NCBI RefSeq assembly: GCF_910596095.1 | Contig: NC_056550.1 | Location: forward strand, 15,718,501 to 15,782,500 | DNA from: Thunnus maccoyii | Lineage: Eukaryota > Chordata > Actinopteri > Scombriformes > Scombridae | DNA: 64,000 nt | Direction of reading: 5' to 3' | Shown: piece by piece, positions 11,272-22,780 of the stretch | How positions within the stretch are numbered: position 1 is the first letter of the stretch | How the letters are laid out: each line of letters opens with the position of its first letter | Notes under the pieces: generated by a model | Databases searched by the model: none | What the model was told of the DNA's origin: nothing | What the model saw: the letters and a program-made list of their open reading frames with translations, nothing else | Made by a program: the position numbers and the translations under genes

Positions 11272-14200
11272 ATGTCACTGCTCACCACGGTCGAGAAAGC
11301 TATCAAGTCATGCAAAGCTGAACAAGGCAAGATTAATGACTGCATTCAACTCTACAGAGAAATACTACACGCCCTGTAAGTACTGTACATCTGACTCAAT
11401 AACCCACTTTTCTTATGGCTTCACTCCTACCGCCGGTGTCTCGTTTACTCGACGGGAACGAAACTTAATTTTTATGTTTACGACCACAAAACACGCATAT
11501 TAAAGAAGAATGCTTTATATGCCGCAATTATTTATCGTACACGCTCATGTAAAGTACATATGAGATGGCAATCTTTGACTTTATGTTCTCTTAGCCCCAG
11601 TTTGTACCGCTCCTGTAGATACATGTCATGTAAAATACATGAGAAGCACAAACCGGGGCTACTGTTGTCTGAAACATCTGCAGACGTCATGGAGATAAAA
11701 AAAAGAAATAGTTTATATATCTATTATAACTCTCCATCTCAGTAAATTAAGAGGTTGATTTCATAAGATGACCTTCTGTGCACGAAGTCTTCATCCGGCG
11801 CTGTGGCTTAGTTGGTTAAAGCGCCTGTCTAGTAAACAGGAGATCCTGGGTTCGAATCCCAGCAGTGCCTTTTCTAGTACTCGGTGATGCGACGGTGTCC
11901 GCTCTTAATCACCGGGACTACTGCACAGTTCAGTCTGGACGTGTGCACAATATACTGATAGGACATTAAAGACAAATTTGTGGTGAAGTACATAGCGCTC
12001 GAGCATTAAATTGTCTGATATTTCTTTTTTTTATTCTGGCTGGTGTATCAGCATATATCTTGGCTAATAAGTAACAAAAAAACTGCATTACAGCAATCCC
12101 AAAGATATGTGTGAGGTAATTTGTGTAGAACTGCAACGATTATTTGATTAGTCAGTTGACAGAAAATTAAACTATTTTGATAATTAATTGATTGTTTTGA
12201 GTCTTTTTTTTTTTAAAGAAAAAACGCCAAAATGATATGATTGCAGCTTCTTAATATGGATATTTTCTGTTTTGTAAAATAATCTGTGTTAGTAAACTGA
12301 ATATCTTTTGGTTGTGGACTATTGATCAGGGCAAAACAAGATATTTTAGGAAGCATCTTGGGCTTTGGGAAATGGTGGTTTTCACCATTTCTGACATTTT
12401 AAAGACCAAATAACTAATTGATTAATCGAGAAATGAATAATCAGATTAATCAATAATGAAAATAATCATTAGTCTTGAATTAGTGTCACCATTACATCGT
12501 AATATCCAACAGAGAGCACAGACTTATTTTTTCAACTTGATAATGTCCAGTACATATATTGGTCACAGTTCTTTAACAATCTAATTTAATACATGTTTAT
12601 CAAAAAATATTGTTTATATTATGTGTTTTTGTCAAAAAATATCAGCTGATATATCATTATATACAGCCTCAAAAATCCACTATCATTTGGGATCTTTGGT
12701 AAACTGTATGTATCTACACAGAAAATAGTTATATCTATTAACAGAAAACTCTTACAAAACTGAAAGTTTCAGATGTAATTGTAATTTGGAAAACGCTTGT
12801 TAACACTGATGGTCTGATGAATTTATATGTATAGTCACATTCAGTCTTCTTCCACAGAACATCACAACCTCAGACACCCACTGACGAGTCAGAATCAACA
12901 GATGATGCTGCTACAGGTAATTATATTTTAATTATAGAGTCAAGTTAATTTTATTTGTATAGCCCAATATCACAAATCACAAATTTGCCTTTACAGTCTG
13001 AACATCCCCTGTCCTTAAACCCTTGATTCAAATAAGGAAAAATAAATTATATTTAAATTTTTTATTTTATTTATTAGGGAAAATCTTCCTTAACCTTTGG
13101 CACCCATGTTAAAAAAGGCACCCAGAAATAGAATAAAACATCATATATGTACATTTCAGCATTTTTGGTTAATGTAGCCAAGTAGTGAGAGATGAGAGCA
13201 ATCATGTATAATGTTATGAATAAGAGTGAATTTTCACACTTCATTCTTTCAGCCTTGTATTGTGCTGTATGTAAAGTTGTAAATTAATTGTGTATGTTCT
13301 TAAATCACTATGTGTTAAGTACTCCATGCTGCCAATCTCACCACATCTTTCTTGTAGACTTTGCGGTTAATTAAATGACTGAACTATAACCACATGTTTG
13401 CATGCTGTGTTTGCTGTGTTCAGATACAGATACCTCACCAGGGGAGAAAGAAGATATAGAATTGCTTGAGCGAGCACTGGAGAAAGCCCTTTGGGTTCGC
13501 ACTGGCACAGGGCCTTTGAAAAAAGGTGCTGACAGAAATCAACAATCTGTACCTGGAAAGGAACCAGCTACTACAATTGCCACATCCAAAGAAGCATTTA
13601 TAGGAAATCAGACAAACAATAGATCAACTTCTAAATCTGCCAGTCTTGACAGAAAGGAGCACAGAAAGCCTGTAACATCTGTATCCTCCATGGTGGGCTC
13701 AAGACCTTCAGCTAGCTACAATCGTGGAAAGTGCAATACCACAATAAATAGAAACTTAATCCGGAGCCGTTCTGTCTCATCATCGGGGACTGTTCATCGC
13801 CAGACTGCAAGGAAATCGCAGCAGGCTGTCTCGGCATCTGGCAGTCTTGATCATGGTCAGTTACACATCTCAACACTCCACTCTAAAAACAAGACTGTTA
13901 GAAGTAGCGTGCTGAGTGGTGAGGACTTGGGCCACATGCCCCCATCAAATAACACAGTGCCTGTTTCACACACAGATGACACAGGAGCTCACAGATTACC
14001 TCAACAGAATGGGTATGTATCATACAGATGGAGCACAAAGAAGATAACTATGCTTTGTCAGTTACAGTCGGGAGGGCTGAACATTTTGTTTTATGTGCTA
14101 TTGTAATAATTTTGATTGCTTTTACTCCATGGCAGGATACCTTTTGAGCAGGCAACAAAATGGAAGTCTCTGAGGATCAAGCAAAACAGGTGGCCAAAAT

Positions 14201-17200
14201 CAGCCCATTGATTTTGTGAGAATGTTACATCATTTTCCACAATTTCTGTTTTGACGCTTCCTTCACTACGTTATCTTCAGGTTGTGGGACAAAGTAATTG
14301 CTGTGCAAAGGAAACCTGTGCCTGGGAGGAGTCACTTCATGGAGAGAATGAGTGCTACGGTATCCTTCCTCTTTCTAGTGAAGCCTGTCAAAATGGTGTG
14401 GGAAACCTTAGACATGTTTTCCTTGTGTAAAGTTGAGCTTGGAAATATACTCTAGTATCACAGTCTACTAAGAATTCCACAGCTACTGATTTCCATTCCC
14501 CGGCTCTAAAAAATCAACAGAATAGATAGATTGACAGACTGACACATGGATAAATGTGTTTAATAAAACTCAACGCAATAAATACTCTTTAAAGTGCTAA
14601 CACAGAGCAAATAAAGAATTCAAAAGATCTAACAGCCAGCAGTAGTAAACAGAGGTGGGGGACTCGAGTCACATGACTTGACTCGAGTCGCAAATTTGAA
14701 GACTTGAGACTTGCTTCGCTATCACAGATAAAAGACTCGACTTGGCTTTGACTTGGTATTCATGATTTGAGACTTGACTAGACTTGAGACAGATGACTCG
14801 AAAGGAGTAGGATATTTTTTATAAAATATTTGCATTTTTCTAGATGGATTTTTCAAGATTAACTTATGTTAGACTTGGCTTTGACTCAATTGTTTCAGTT
14901 TTATTTATTATAATATAATAATTTCTGAGACTCACTCTCCATTGTTGTTCATTCAGGAGGGTCGTTATTGATTGCCACAAAATGTCAAATATCAGTAAGA
15001 TTTATAAGGTGTAAGCAGGCTGCAACAGTTTTCATTAATGTTGAAAATAAAACTCAACTTTTCATGACAACTGTCTTTTAGCTGACTTTATATGTGGAAA
15101 CAGGGGTAGATCATCAGAATTTCGTATGACAGGTGACTTGCTTGACCTGAGCAATGTCTTGACTTGTCTTGCTTAACTTAATGTTAATGTTAACTTATAA
15201 CAGGGACTCGACTTGCTTGATTCTCACCATAGTAACGTGGGACTTGCTTGAGACTTGAAAGTTAAGACTTGAGACTTGCTCGTGACTTGAACATATGTGA
15301 CTTACTCCCACCTCTGGTGATAAATACTCATAAAGGCCAGTGTGTTTCCGAACAACTTTGATTAATACACTTTCATTTGCCCAAGCAGTCTGGATACCAA
15401 GTGTGTTGTCCATGACCCTGTCCCTCTGTAGTTCCCCAAGGATTGGCCGTGTGGTAGCCCAGATCAGACCAGGGTTTTGGTCGACAGGTTGACTCACCAG
15501 GGGCATAACCTCATCGAGCACTACCAGACACAGGAGCTTCTGGAAAAACAGACCATAGAAGGCGTCACAGAGCTGGGTAAAATCCTGAACAGAATTACAC
15601 ATGCAAACGCATAAAATTAAGAGTGAAGGAGTGAGGATAAATAAAGTTGATGGATGACACAAGTGCATGTGTGGGTGAGAAAATGATCATCTGGGAAGAA
15701 ATACCACAGAGAGTTGGCAGAAAGTGACTTTCTGAGAGCCATTTAGACTGATATCAGTGCTGAGCTTTACCTCTGCTCAGATTGTACTACGAACATAATT
15801 AACACAGTGCAATTCAACTCTATTTGCTCCTGTAATAATGTTTCTAGTGTACTTATGTTTTTTCATTGTGTATTTTAATGTAGGTAGTAAAGCAAACAAG
15901 AGTGATTCCTATCTGACACCTGAAAAGTTTCAGATGACAGCAGCAGAGCTCCAGAACTTCACAGACCAAATGAAACAAGGTAGGAATCCTAACATAACCC
16001 ATGTTTTTTTGAAGCATCATGTATGTTTCCTTCTAAATGAATGACGTGTTAACTTGTCTGAGATTTTATGTAGGTGGTCATGAGCGGGACTAAAAAAAGT
16101 AACAGTACCAGGGTCAGATACTTGTATAATAAAGAGGACATTGGTGGTGATATTGTGACCCTGTGTTTGACTCTGGTTACCCAGCTGTGTTTGAATTAGC
16201 ATGTCTGGGTGTCAGTATCACTCACTCAGTACCTACAGTATGTAACACAGTATAATTTCCATTACCTCCAAAGATACAATCATAATGAAGTTGATTGCCC
16301 AGAGATTTTCCGTTCGCAACACTCAAATGACCGTATCACCTTCAGGCAGGGAGTTTTGTTTATATTTACTGGTAATAGTTCCAGTGCAGCACAAGTATGT
16401 TGCTAAAGCCAGTGCGAGAGAGAAGTTTCCAGTCATTTCGAACTCCCTGCTTAGTCGACTCACCTCCATCTGGTGTTGTCATGTCCACTGTTCAGTAAGT
16501 ATTTTATTTCAGAGCATTCTGTTTTCCACCGAAGGATTTATCATTTATTGCGCTTTAATAGCATTTGAAAAGTGATTTTGATCAAGGCATTGTGCTAACG
16601 AGTTAACGCAGCCTCTCCATCTTGGCGTATGGAAAATGAAAACAGAGCTGCAGTGAAGCCTCGGTGCCAGATCAGTACTTTCCTTGGTCTCGACAGATCC
16701 CCCTCTCTGTGACGGTGGAGTTTTAAAGCTGTCTATCCTGACGTGGCTAGGCAAGGGCCTAGCTATTTAAAGATGAGGCAGCAGAGCAGAAAAACGTTTT
16801 AGGGTACGGTTGCTCACGCTCACGCTCTAAAAATAACCGTATTTTCCGTCAGAGTGGGAAGCATGGGATCGATGGAGGCCAGAGGGAGGTTGTCTTTGCC
16901 CCGTTGGGGCAAATGGCGAGTGGGGAGATGGGATAATTGCACCCCTGCCCCTGACTGTAACCTACACAACAGAGGCAGAGCTCAGAGAGCTGGAGAAGCT
17001 GAGGTTTAGGGTGGCACTGCTGCAACAGGAGATTTACCTCGAACAGGTAAGGGTTGTAATCTTGATTGACACTTAATTGTGCTAACTAATTAGACAGCCT
17101 ATGTGTTACGAAGAATGTAATGTGCTGACAGTCTTTTCTGTGACAGGCTCTGTCGGACACTCTGTCCCCACAGCTTTCATCTGTTGTACCTGGATGTCCA

Positions 17201-17290
17201 GACCACAGTGTGCTGAGAGACATGTACTCCCTGCTGGGTGAAGGTGGGGAGCGTTTCCCTGCCATAGTCCTGGACTCTGAGCCTGACTGA
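11272..17290 (+). CDS. tedc2: tubulin epsilon and delta complex protein 2, complete
   Basis: TEDC2 works with TEDC1 and delta- and epsilon-tubulin to stabilise centriole triplet microtubules. Coding exons: 11272-11375, 12858-12916, 13424-14012, 14136-14189, 14281-14359, 15432-15576, 15884-15979, 16853-17046 and 17147-17290. All phases fit, giving 487 residues (human about 433). Recognition rests on two segments. One is ELLERALEKALWVRTGTG at the start of exon 3, like human ELLTKALEKAVRVRRG. The other is the C-terminus: VALLQQEIYLEQ, then LRDMYSLLGEGGERFPAIVLD, like human VHSLLCEGGARVLTILRDE. Exon 8 also reads LTVTYTTEAEL, against human LLVYSSTQEL. The N-terminus (VEKAIKSCKAEQGKINDCIQ) looks coiled-coil. 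The middle, exon 3, is Ser/Thr/Lys-rich and probably disordered. Intron 1 contains a tRNA gene and a MITE; intron 5 contains a hAT-like element. Exon 6 is certain from phase, although the opposite strand happens to be open there. Confidence 0.9.
11797..11870 (+). tRNA. tRNA-Thr(AGT), intact, in tedc2 intron 1
   Basis: The 74-base sequence folds as a full cloverleaf. The acceptor stem GGCGCTG/CAGTGCC has one G-T pair, the D arm is TGGCTTAGTTGGTTAAAGC, the anticodon loop is CTAGTAA with anticodon AGT, and the T arm has the invariant GGTTCGAATCC. It matches the familiar vertebrate tRNA-Thr-AGT almost base for base. Internal A and B boxes are intact and a TTTT Pol III stop follows at once (from 11870). 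It lies in the sense direction within tedc2 intron 1. Confidence 0.97.
12126..12478. mobile_element. non-autonomous DNA element in tedc2 intron 1
   Basis: The ends (AACTGCAACGATTATTTGAT at the left; ATAATCATTAGTCTTGAA at the right) and the inner ATTAATTGATTG / TAACTAATTGATTAATCGAG segments are imperfect inverted repeats. The centre has 'CTTGGGCTTTGGGAAATGGT'. This is a very common fish MITE (the GCTGCAACTAACGATTA type). Old copy with many substitutions. Confidence 0.75.
14650..15316. mobile_element. non-autonomous hAT-like element in tedc2 intron 5
   Basis: It begins CAGAGGTGGGGGACTCGAGT and ends with the inverse CTCCCACCTCTG. The interior is a dense set of ACTTGAGACTTG-type subrepeats. Flanks GTAGTAAA (14642-14649) and GTGATAAA (15317-15324) match at six of eight positions, as an aged 8-bp hAT target duplication would. 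CAG-G-GTGGG termini are typical of hAT elements. There is no transposase frame in its 667 bp. Confidence 0.75.
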
Positions 17291-17464
17291 CTACTGAGCA
17301 TATTAGACTGTATTACCAATTTATATGGTACTCTTGTACAATCTAATGCAATCCCTGTTTGTCCATCCCATTCATGCATGAGAGGGACAACATATTAGAA
17401 ACAACTCTCATTATAGTGCAATCCCGTGCAACACCGTGTGAATGATAGCCTTTCTGACAAGCTC

Positions 17465-17470
17465 AATAAA
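17465..17470 (+). terminator. tedc2: tedc2 polyadenylation signal
   Basis: A canonical AATAAA lies 175 bases after the tedc2 stop codon, giving a short 3' UTR. No other strong signal is nearer. Confidence 0.75.
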
Positions 17471-17489
17471 ACATGAACATTATAAACTT

Positions 17490-20400
17490 CACAAAAATGG
17501 GATTATCGCAGGACCAAGAGTAACAGGTGTACCTAATAAGCCCAAGTAAACCCAGTAATATTCATTCATTTTTGAAATTATTTAGAAGAATGTTGTTTTG
17601 TGTGCTGTGACTGTATTTAATCTGTCTGATGCCATGTAATAATGTGCATGATGGAAAAAAACAAGAATGAGATTGTCCTTCTTTAATGTTGTTTCTGATT
17701 TTGAATTACACTGGTTACAAAATGTTGACATAAATCTGTACAATATCACAAATACTACATGATATCAGCATGTGGCCAAATAGATTTTACAGTCTGAATG
17801 TTTGTAATTCCTGTTGGTCTTCTTATAAATATTTTACTTTGAACATGTTATGTTTTATTTTTGTAATGCTTCAGCTATAATTTTAGGTTAATGAATTATA
17901 TGAATTATATTTTAATTTAACATTTCTCAGTTTAATTATGATATGTGACAATTAATAATTAGTGATGGAAACATTTTATTTCAGGTCACTGATGGAGCTC
18001 TTGCAATACCGGCTGTGCCAGCAGGTGGCACTCAACACACAGAAGTGACCACAGAACACTCAGCAGGTGTCTTATGTTAACAGCTTGTTTATTTAATGAC
18101 TAGCTGTTGCATCACAATCAATCAATAAATTGTCAGTTAGGTTCAATCTGAGACCTAGAATCACATGTGGAAACAACACTAGTTCTTATAAAACACTAAT
18201 AAACAGTGGTTAGCAATCAGTGTGCCGCACGATTGTCGGCCTGCTGGTCGGTGGATTGAAGTGATGTGGAGGAACAATAGAGGTGTTTCATCCTTTTTTT
18301 AATCCTGTCTTTCACTGAAGACAGCAGGGACGCCATGACTTCATGCTCATCCTACGTACATTCTAGTTTCTTCCCACTGTGGTAGATCTGAGTTTCTGTA
18401 GAGCTTATGTGAATTAATGTGTTTGTTAGCCATGTGATGGACCAGCAACCTTTGTACAGTGTTTCCTTTCCTTATGCACGGTGTCAACCATGACCTGGAA
18501 TATGAAGTAATAAAACAAGGGAACCCAGATACCCTACCAGTCATAGTGTTTCTCCATATGATATGTTTGTTTGGCATAACCGGGCATACATTGAATGACA
18601 GATAACACATATGGGGCCAATACTATGTCTCTGTGATCAGAGAAAATTGTAGTTTTGCCCGCCACATATGCGAAGTGAGGGAGTAGGCTATGTGAGATGC
18701 AAGAGGGCTTTGAGAAGCCTTAAAAGCTCATGCCCACAGATGATGTGTGGATGGCACGGGCTGTGCCAGACTGGGCAACAGGTGGCGCTGGGTTCACACA
18801 GCAGGACGTGGGTGTTTTAGCCCTGCTGCATCGATCCTCATGTACACACAAACACAGAGACATACACACCCAAAGCCGGCTGAGTCACAAAGACAATACA
18901 CTTGGGGGCCTGCTTCTCTGCATGCTGCAAGCTGGAAAGATTAGAAAAGGAAGGGGACTCTTCAAGCTTCAGATTGTCTGGTAGGTAACAGACAATAGGA
19001 GTGCATTAACTCAAGCCACTGCTCCTGGCTTAAGTGAGAAAATCACTCACGTGTGTTCACAAGACCTATGTTCCAGCAACAGAATTGTCTCACCACTCAT
19101 GGATTGCAGCCAAGTCATCTGTATGAGACTGTAGCAATGTGCGGCAGGCCTCTGGTCCGCCCATACAGTCTTGGATCAGTGTGTGTGAAGACAGTAGAGG
19201 AGGAGGCAGTGAAGCATCCTTGAGATCACGTCAACACTACATACAGGTCCCACTGGGAGTGGCGCCTACGCAATTCAGCCTTCCTGTGACCTGCATACAT
19301 GAGCTGTTGCATGGCTCTGGCTGTCACCAGCAGAACTCTTCCACTCCTGCCAGCATGGCCTGGCCCTGCCCAGGTTACCCATGTCTCACGCCTGTGTTCC
19401 ACTTTTCTCACGCCTTTTTTTTGTCACATAATGGAAGATCCAAAGCAGTTTTATTTTCCATGGAAGAAGCTTCATTTTCTTTCCCATGTCAGCACTGCTG
19501 TATGTCACACGTACTCTTACTCAGAGAGGGACGGAATTGAATAACCGTTCACATTCCTTCCTTCTGTTTCACTTTTTCAGCTTTTTTCTTTTCCCTTTTT
19601 CAGTGCCCAGAGTCCACTGCACAAGACACTGGAGTCCAAGTACAAATCCACAGAAACCGAACAGTGCTACTAGGAATCCACTTCTCTCCTTCACATGCCC
19701 ATTGCTCTTGAACATCTCTTTTCTCCTGCACCCTTGCCCTTCACAAACACATTCCTCACTTCCTTTCTTTTGCTTCTCTTTTGCTTGTCTACAGCTCTAA
19801 TGACTGTTGAGCTACAGCAGAGGTTGTTAAGTCAGTGTGGTCATCACTTATGCTGCATTAGTGTGTATCATTTGATTTCCCCCACCATTCAGCTTTTTCT
19901 AGGCCAGCTTCCTCCGTCAAGTTGTTTTTTTTCTGTCAAGGAAAAGAATACAGTGGTTTAAAAAATCAGTTGTCCCATACTAATGGAGGCATGTTTGGCA
20001 TTTATATGAGAATATTAGATATCTGTTAATCGGATAATGTGTCCCTTGTGGGCATTAAAGAGAAGTAATCCTTTAATCTAATTATGAGTGGATAACCTAT
20101 AGCTAAGCTTAAGTCATGCTACTGTTTTATAACTGTATAGATATGTTATTTTAAACCCATTATTAAAGCTTGTAGGTTGCTAGATGGTCCCACATCTCTA
20201 CTTTTTGGATTCCCACAATGTCTTTGACTTTTACTTTTTGGACATATATTGAGGTCAAATCATCAAATGTACATTATTTTAAACATCAGTGTATGCATTT
20301 TTACCCCTATAATTGAAGGTAAAGGTACAAACTCTAAAGCCATTCAGGATTCATCATTCAGCATCAACTTGCCATATTATGTTCACAGTTCATTTTCAGA

Positions 20401-21270
20401 AACCTTTGAGCGAAAAAAAAAAGATAAAATGTAAATCCATATTCAGTTGTGTACACATATTTATCCTTCTACAACGTGGCTTTTTCCATATATATGAGTT
20501 AGATTAGCAAATTTAGGAGAAGAGAGTTGTCTGGATTGATTTTATTTTCATGGAGGAGAGAGCTGAGCGTAGTAGGGATTATCTACTACTAGCTTGCCTT
20601 CCATTCAGCAAGGACTGGCACCAGCAGTGTGAGTGGGTGGGAAATGAGTGGGGGCTGCCTGTGTTTTTCATGAGTCTGTTTCTGTCTTGTGTGGGCATGC
20701 TCAATAGTGTATTTACACTTTCATTATAGAGGCACTGTATATTTGACGTTCTCTACCAGTGTCCTCAGATGTCTGCATGCACATAAAAGGAAGAGAGTGT
20801 GGGTGGCTGTAGGGTTTCTGTTTGATGCTGTTGTCCACGCAAGAGCTGGTGGGGTGTGATGGCAGCACCATTACTGTATGATTTCCATATGGAGGTGACA
20901 CATCTGTGCTATTGCGGTGTGGGCTGAGATACCCCTTTCCCCATCAAGTAAATGAAAAAAAGTAGCTTTCCAATCTGAGATGATGAAAGATTATCCTTTC
21001 TCCACAGATTTTTAGTCAGCAAAAAGGTTTCTTTATTCCCCAGAGGACGCTTTTACTCTGCAGAACAACAACAAAAAAAAAGACTGCAATTGAGAGCCAG
21101 TGATGGGGAGATGAAGAAAAGAGGGAGCAGTTAACTCTTCTCCCCTCCCCCTTCCTGTTCTTCGTCAACCCCTGTTCTCCCTGCTTCAATGTTTGACGTC
21201 ACACAAAAGAAGACCAATGAGAGCAATTGGACGTCCCCGTTTTTCTTCCCAGGCTCCTCCCCTTCCCATG
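17490..21270. other. gene-free region between tedc2 and the TMEM100-like gene
   Basis: No exon that joins a recognisable protein was found. One splice-bounded open stretch (17985-18066) is discussed among the rejected items. The last 250 bases are pyrimidine-rich and lead into the next promoter. Otherwise I see only unique AT-rich sequence. Confidence 0.65.
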
Positions 21271-21276
21271 GTCCCT

Positions 21277-21283
21277 TATATAT
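21277..21283 (+). promoter_or_regulatory. TATA box of the TMEM100-like gene
   Basis: TATATAT in the context CCCTTATATATCTCCC sits about 320 bases before the ATG. A start site around 21305-21315 would fit. The leader then has a possible donor at about 21387 (GT|GTGAGTGG), a long pyrimidine tract and an acceptor at about 21520 (TGTTCCTCCAG|GCC), so one small 5' UTR intron is likely. Confidence 0.6.
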
Positions 21284-21599
21284 CTCCCGTCACTACATTC
21301 AGCACAGTGTACAATGTGCTGCCAGAGAGCCAGCAGGCAGTGCACAGAGAAACAGCCAGAGAGGGAGGGAGAGAAAGGGAAAGTGTGAGTGGATTTCAGC
21401 GCTGACTTAAAAGCATTCTTCCAACACGCTCCAGTCACTTCTCAGGTCTCATTTAGACCTCTTTCTCCTTTCTCTGTCTCTTTATCTCTGCCTTTCTCTG
21501 TATCTTTTCTGTTCCTCCAGGCCGGACCTGACTACAAACGGGATTCAAGAGGCCAACGCTGCAGTGTGGTTTCAGGATCCACCAGCCCACACCGTTAGG

Positions 21600-21986
21600 A
21601 TGGGCTGTACGACAGGCCACCTGGCTTGCCAACCGCAGCCTCAGACCTCAGGGCAGGAGGGTCAGTCCCTGGAGGCTGGTGGTGCCAAAGTTCCAGAGGT
21701 GCTCTCCTCCTTGGAGCGTCTGTCCCAGGCCACTGGAGGCATGGAGAAGTCCTGGTACCGCTGCATCTTTCCCTTTGGAATCATCTCTTTGGTGATTGGT
21801 GTAGCAGGGACAGGGGTGACCTACACCTATAATGACCTGCCTCAAACCAAAGTGGTGTCAGTGGTGCTACTCATCATGGGGATTTTGCTGTTGCTGATGG
21901 CCACTGCCTGTTGGACTGTCCACAAGAAGAAGAGAAGGAAAAAGAAAGAGGGAGGCTCATTCACCTCTGAGCAATGTCCCCTGTGA
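21600..21986 (+). CDS. TMEM100-family two-pass transmembrane protein
   Basis: This 128-residue protein is encoded without introns, as in TMEM100. TMEM100 is a small plasma-membrane/ER protein linked to BMP9-ALK1 signalling in endothelium and to TRPA1-TRPV1 modulation in neurons. What is seen: the segment ATGGMEKSWYRCIFPF (residues 45-60) closely follows human TMEM100 ATGGTELSCYRCIIPF. Two hydrophobic helices at about 55-76 and 84-106 sit at nearly the same positions as in human (134 residues). After the second helix comes a very basic patch (KKKRRKKK, about 109-116). The N-terminal part is not similar and includes a Cys-containing MGCTTGHLAC start. The first ATG in frame is at 21600; the frame is open upstream but without another ATG. 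Whether this is a tmem100 paralogue or a related family member is not settled, so no symbol is given. Confidence 0.8.
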   Translation: MGCTTGHLACQPQPQTSGQEGQSLEAGGAKVPEVLSSLERLSQATGGMEKSWYRCIFPFGIISLVIGVAGTGVTYTYNDLPQTKVVSVVLLIMGILLLLMATACWTVHKKKRRKKKEGGSFTSEQCPL

Positions 21987-22774
21987 AACTCATGGAGGAA
22001 ACAGTTGTAGGAACTTGAAAGCAGAGACATGCCCAGGGTTGGGAGCTCAAGGTTTGGCTAAGAAAGCCGCTACTCCACCTCCTCCTAGCGCCAAATCCCC
22101 TCTATTCTTTATCACAGAGTTTGGCACAGCTCATACCGGAGATTACTTGGGCTGAGAAATTATAGAGAGAGGAGGGACAGATAGACAGGACACTGAAGAT
22201 CTGTTTAGTCTGTGAGGTTTGGACCATTTTGGATTAGCAAGGAGGGATCACCAACACCTCACACACTCTTTTATCATCAGACAGCAGGTGTCCAGTGTCA
22301 AAACAACCTCCAAGGAGACACACACAAATATGCATTGCACGCTGCATGCATATTTACACACATGGATACATGGCCCTCACAGTCCTCACTCACATATGCA
22401 CTAGCAGTCACAGTGGGAGCTCACACAGACACCCAACACGCTATGCAGAGCTTCTGCTGGAGTCAATGCTGGCGTCACTAGGCACGTCAGTCACAGCATT
22501 CCTCCTGCCAGGACAGGTGACTCTCAAAGAGGCCAGAAGTGGGCCAAAGACGGCAACCTGATACCCAGCTGAAAGAGCAGCGCACCCGCGTCAGCGGCCA
22601 GCGTCATTCACTCGTCCTGTGACACCGCAGCAATGTGTTGGGGGCTTTTTTTACGCAATGGGAGAGTGGAACTTGAGTCCAGCAGGATCTTACTGGCATC
22701 TGTGTGGACGATGAGCTGGAGAGGGCAGAGGACCTGCTGGGGAAGTGGAAGGTGTTAGCGTATGCATGTGGTCA

Positions 22775-22780
22775 AATAAA
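22775..22780 (+). terminator. polyadenylation signal of the TMEM100-like gene
   Basis: AATAAA lies about 790 bases past the stop codon and is followed within 30 bases by a TG-rich stretch. It would give a 3' UTR of about 0.8 kb with CACA-rich segments. Confidence 0.6.

Noticed and set aside
13402-14106. Single-exon 234-residue gene
   Set aside because: This frame is tedc2 exon 3 extended into both introns; acceptor at 13423 and donor at 14013 link it to the flanking exons.
15195-15668. 157-codon open frame on the minus strand
   Set aside because: It is the shadow of tedc2 exon 6 (15432-15576), whose phase and splice sites fit the neighbouring exons, plus hAT-element sequence. No family match on the minus strand.
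17985-18066. 82-base open stretch with AG acceptor and GT donor downstream of tedc2
   Set aside because: It lies after the tedc2 stop and poly(A) signal, and the peptide has no recognised similarity. Could be a cryptic exon, but nothing supports it.
21564-21599. Upstream, in-frame extension of the TMEM100-like protein
   Set aside because: It would need a GTG start; the first ATG at 21600 gives the family-typical length.
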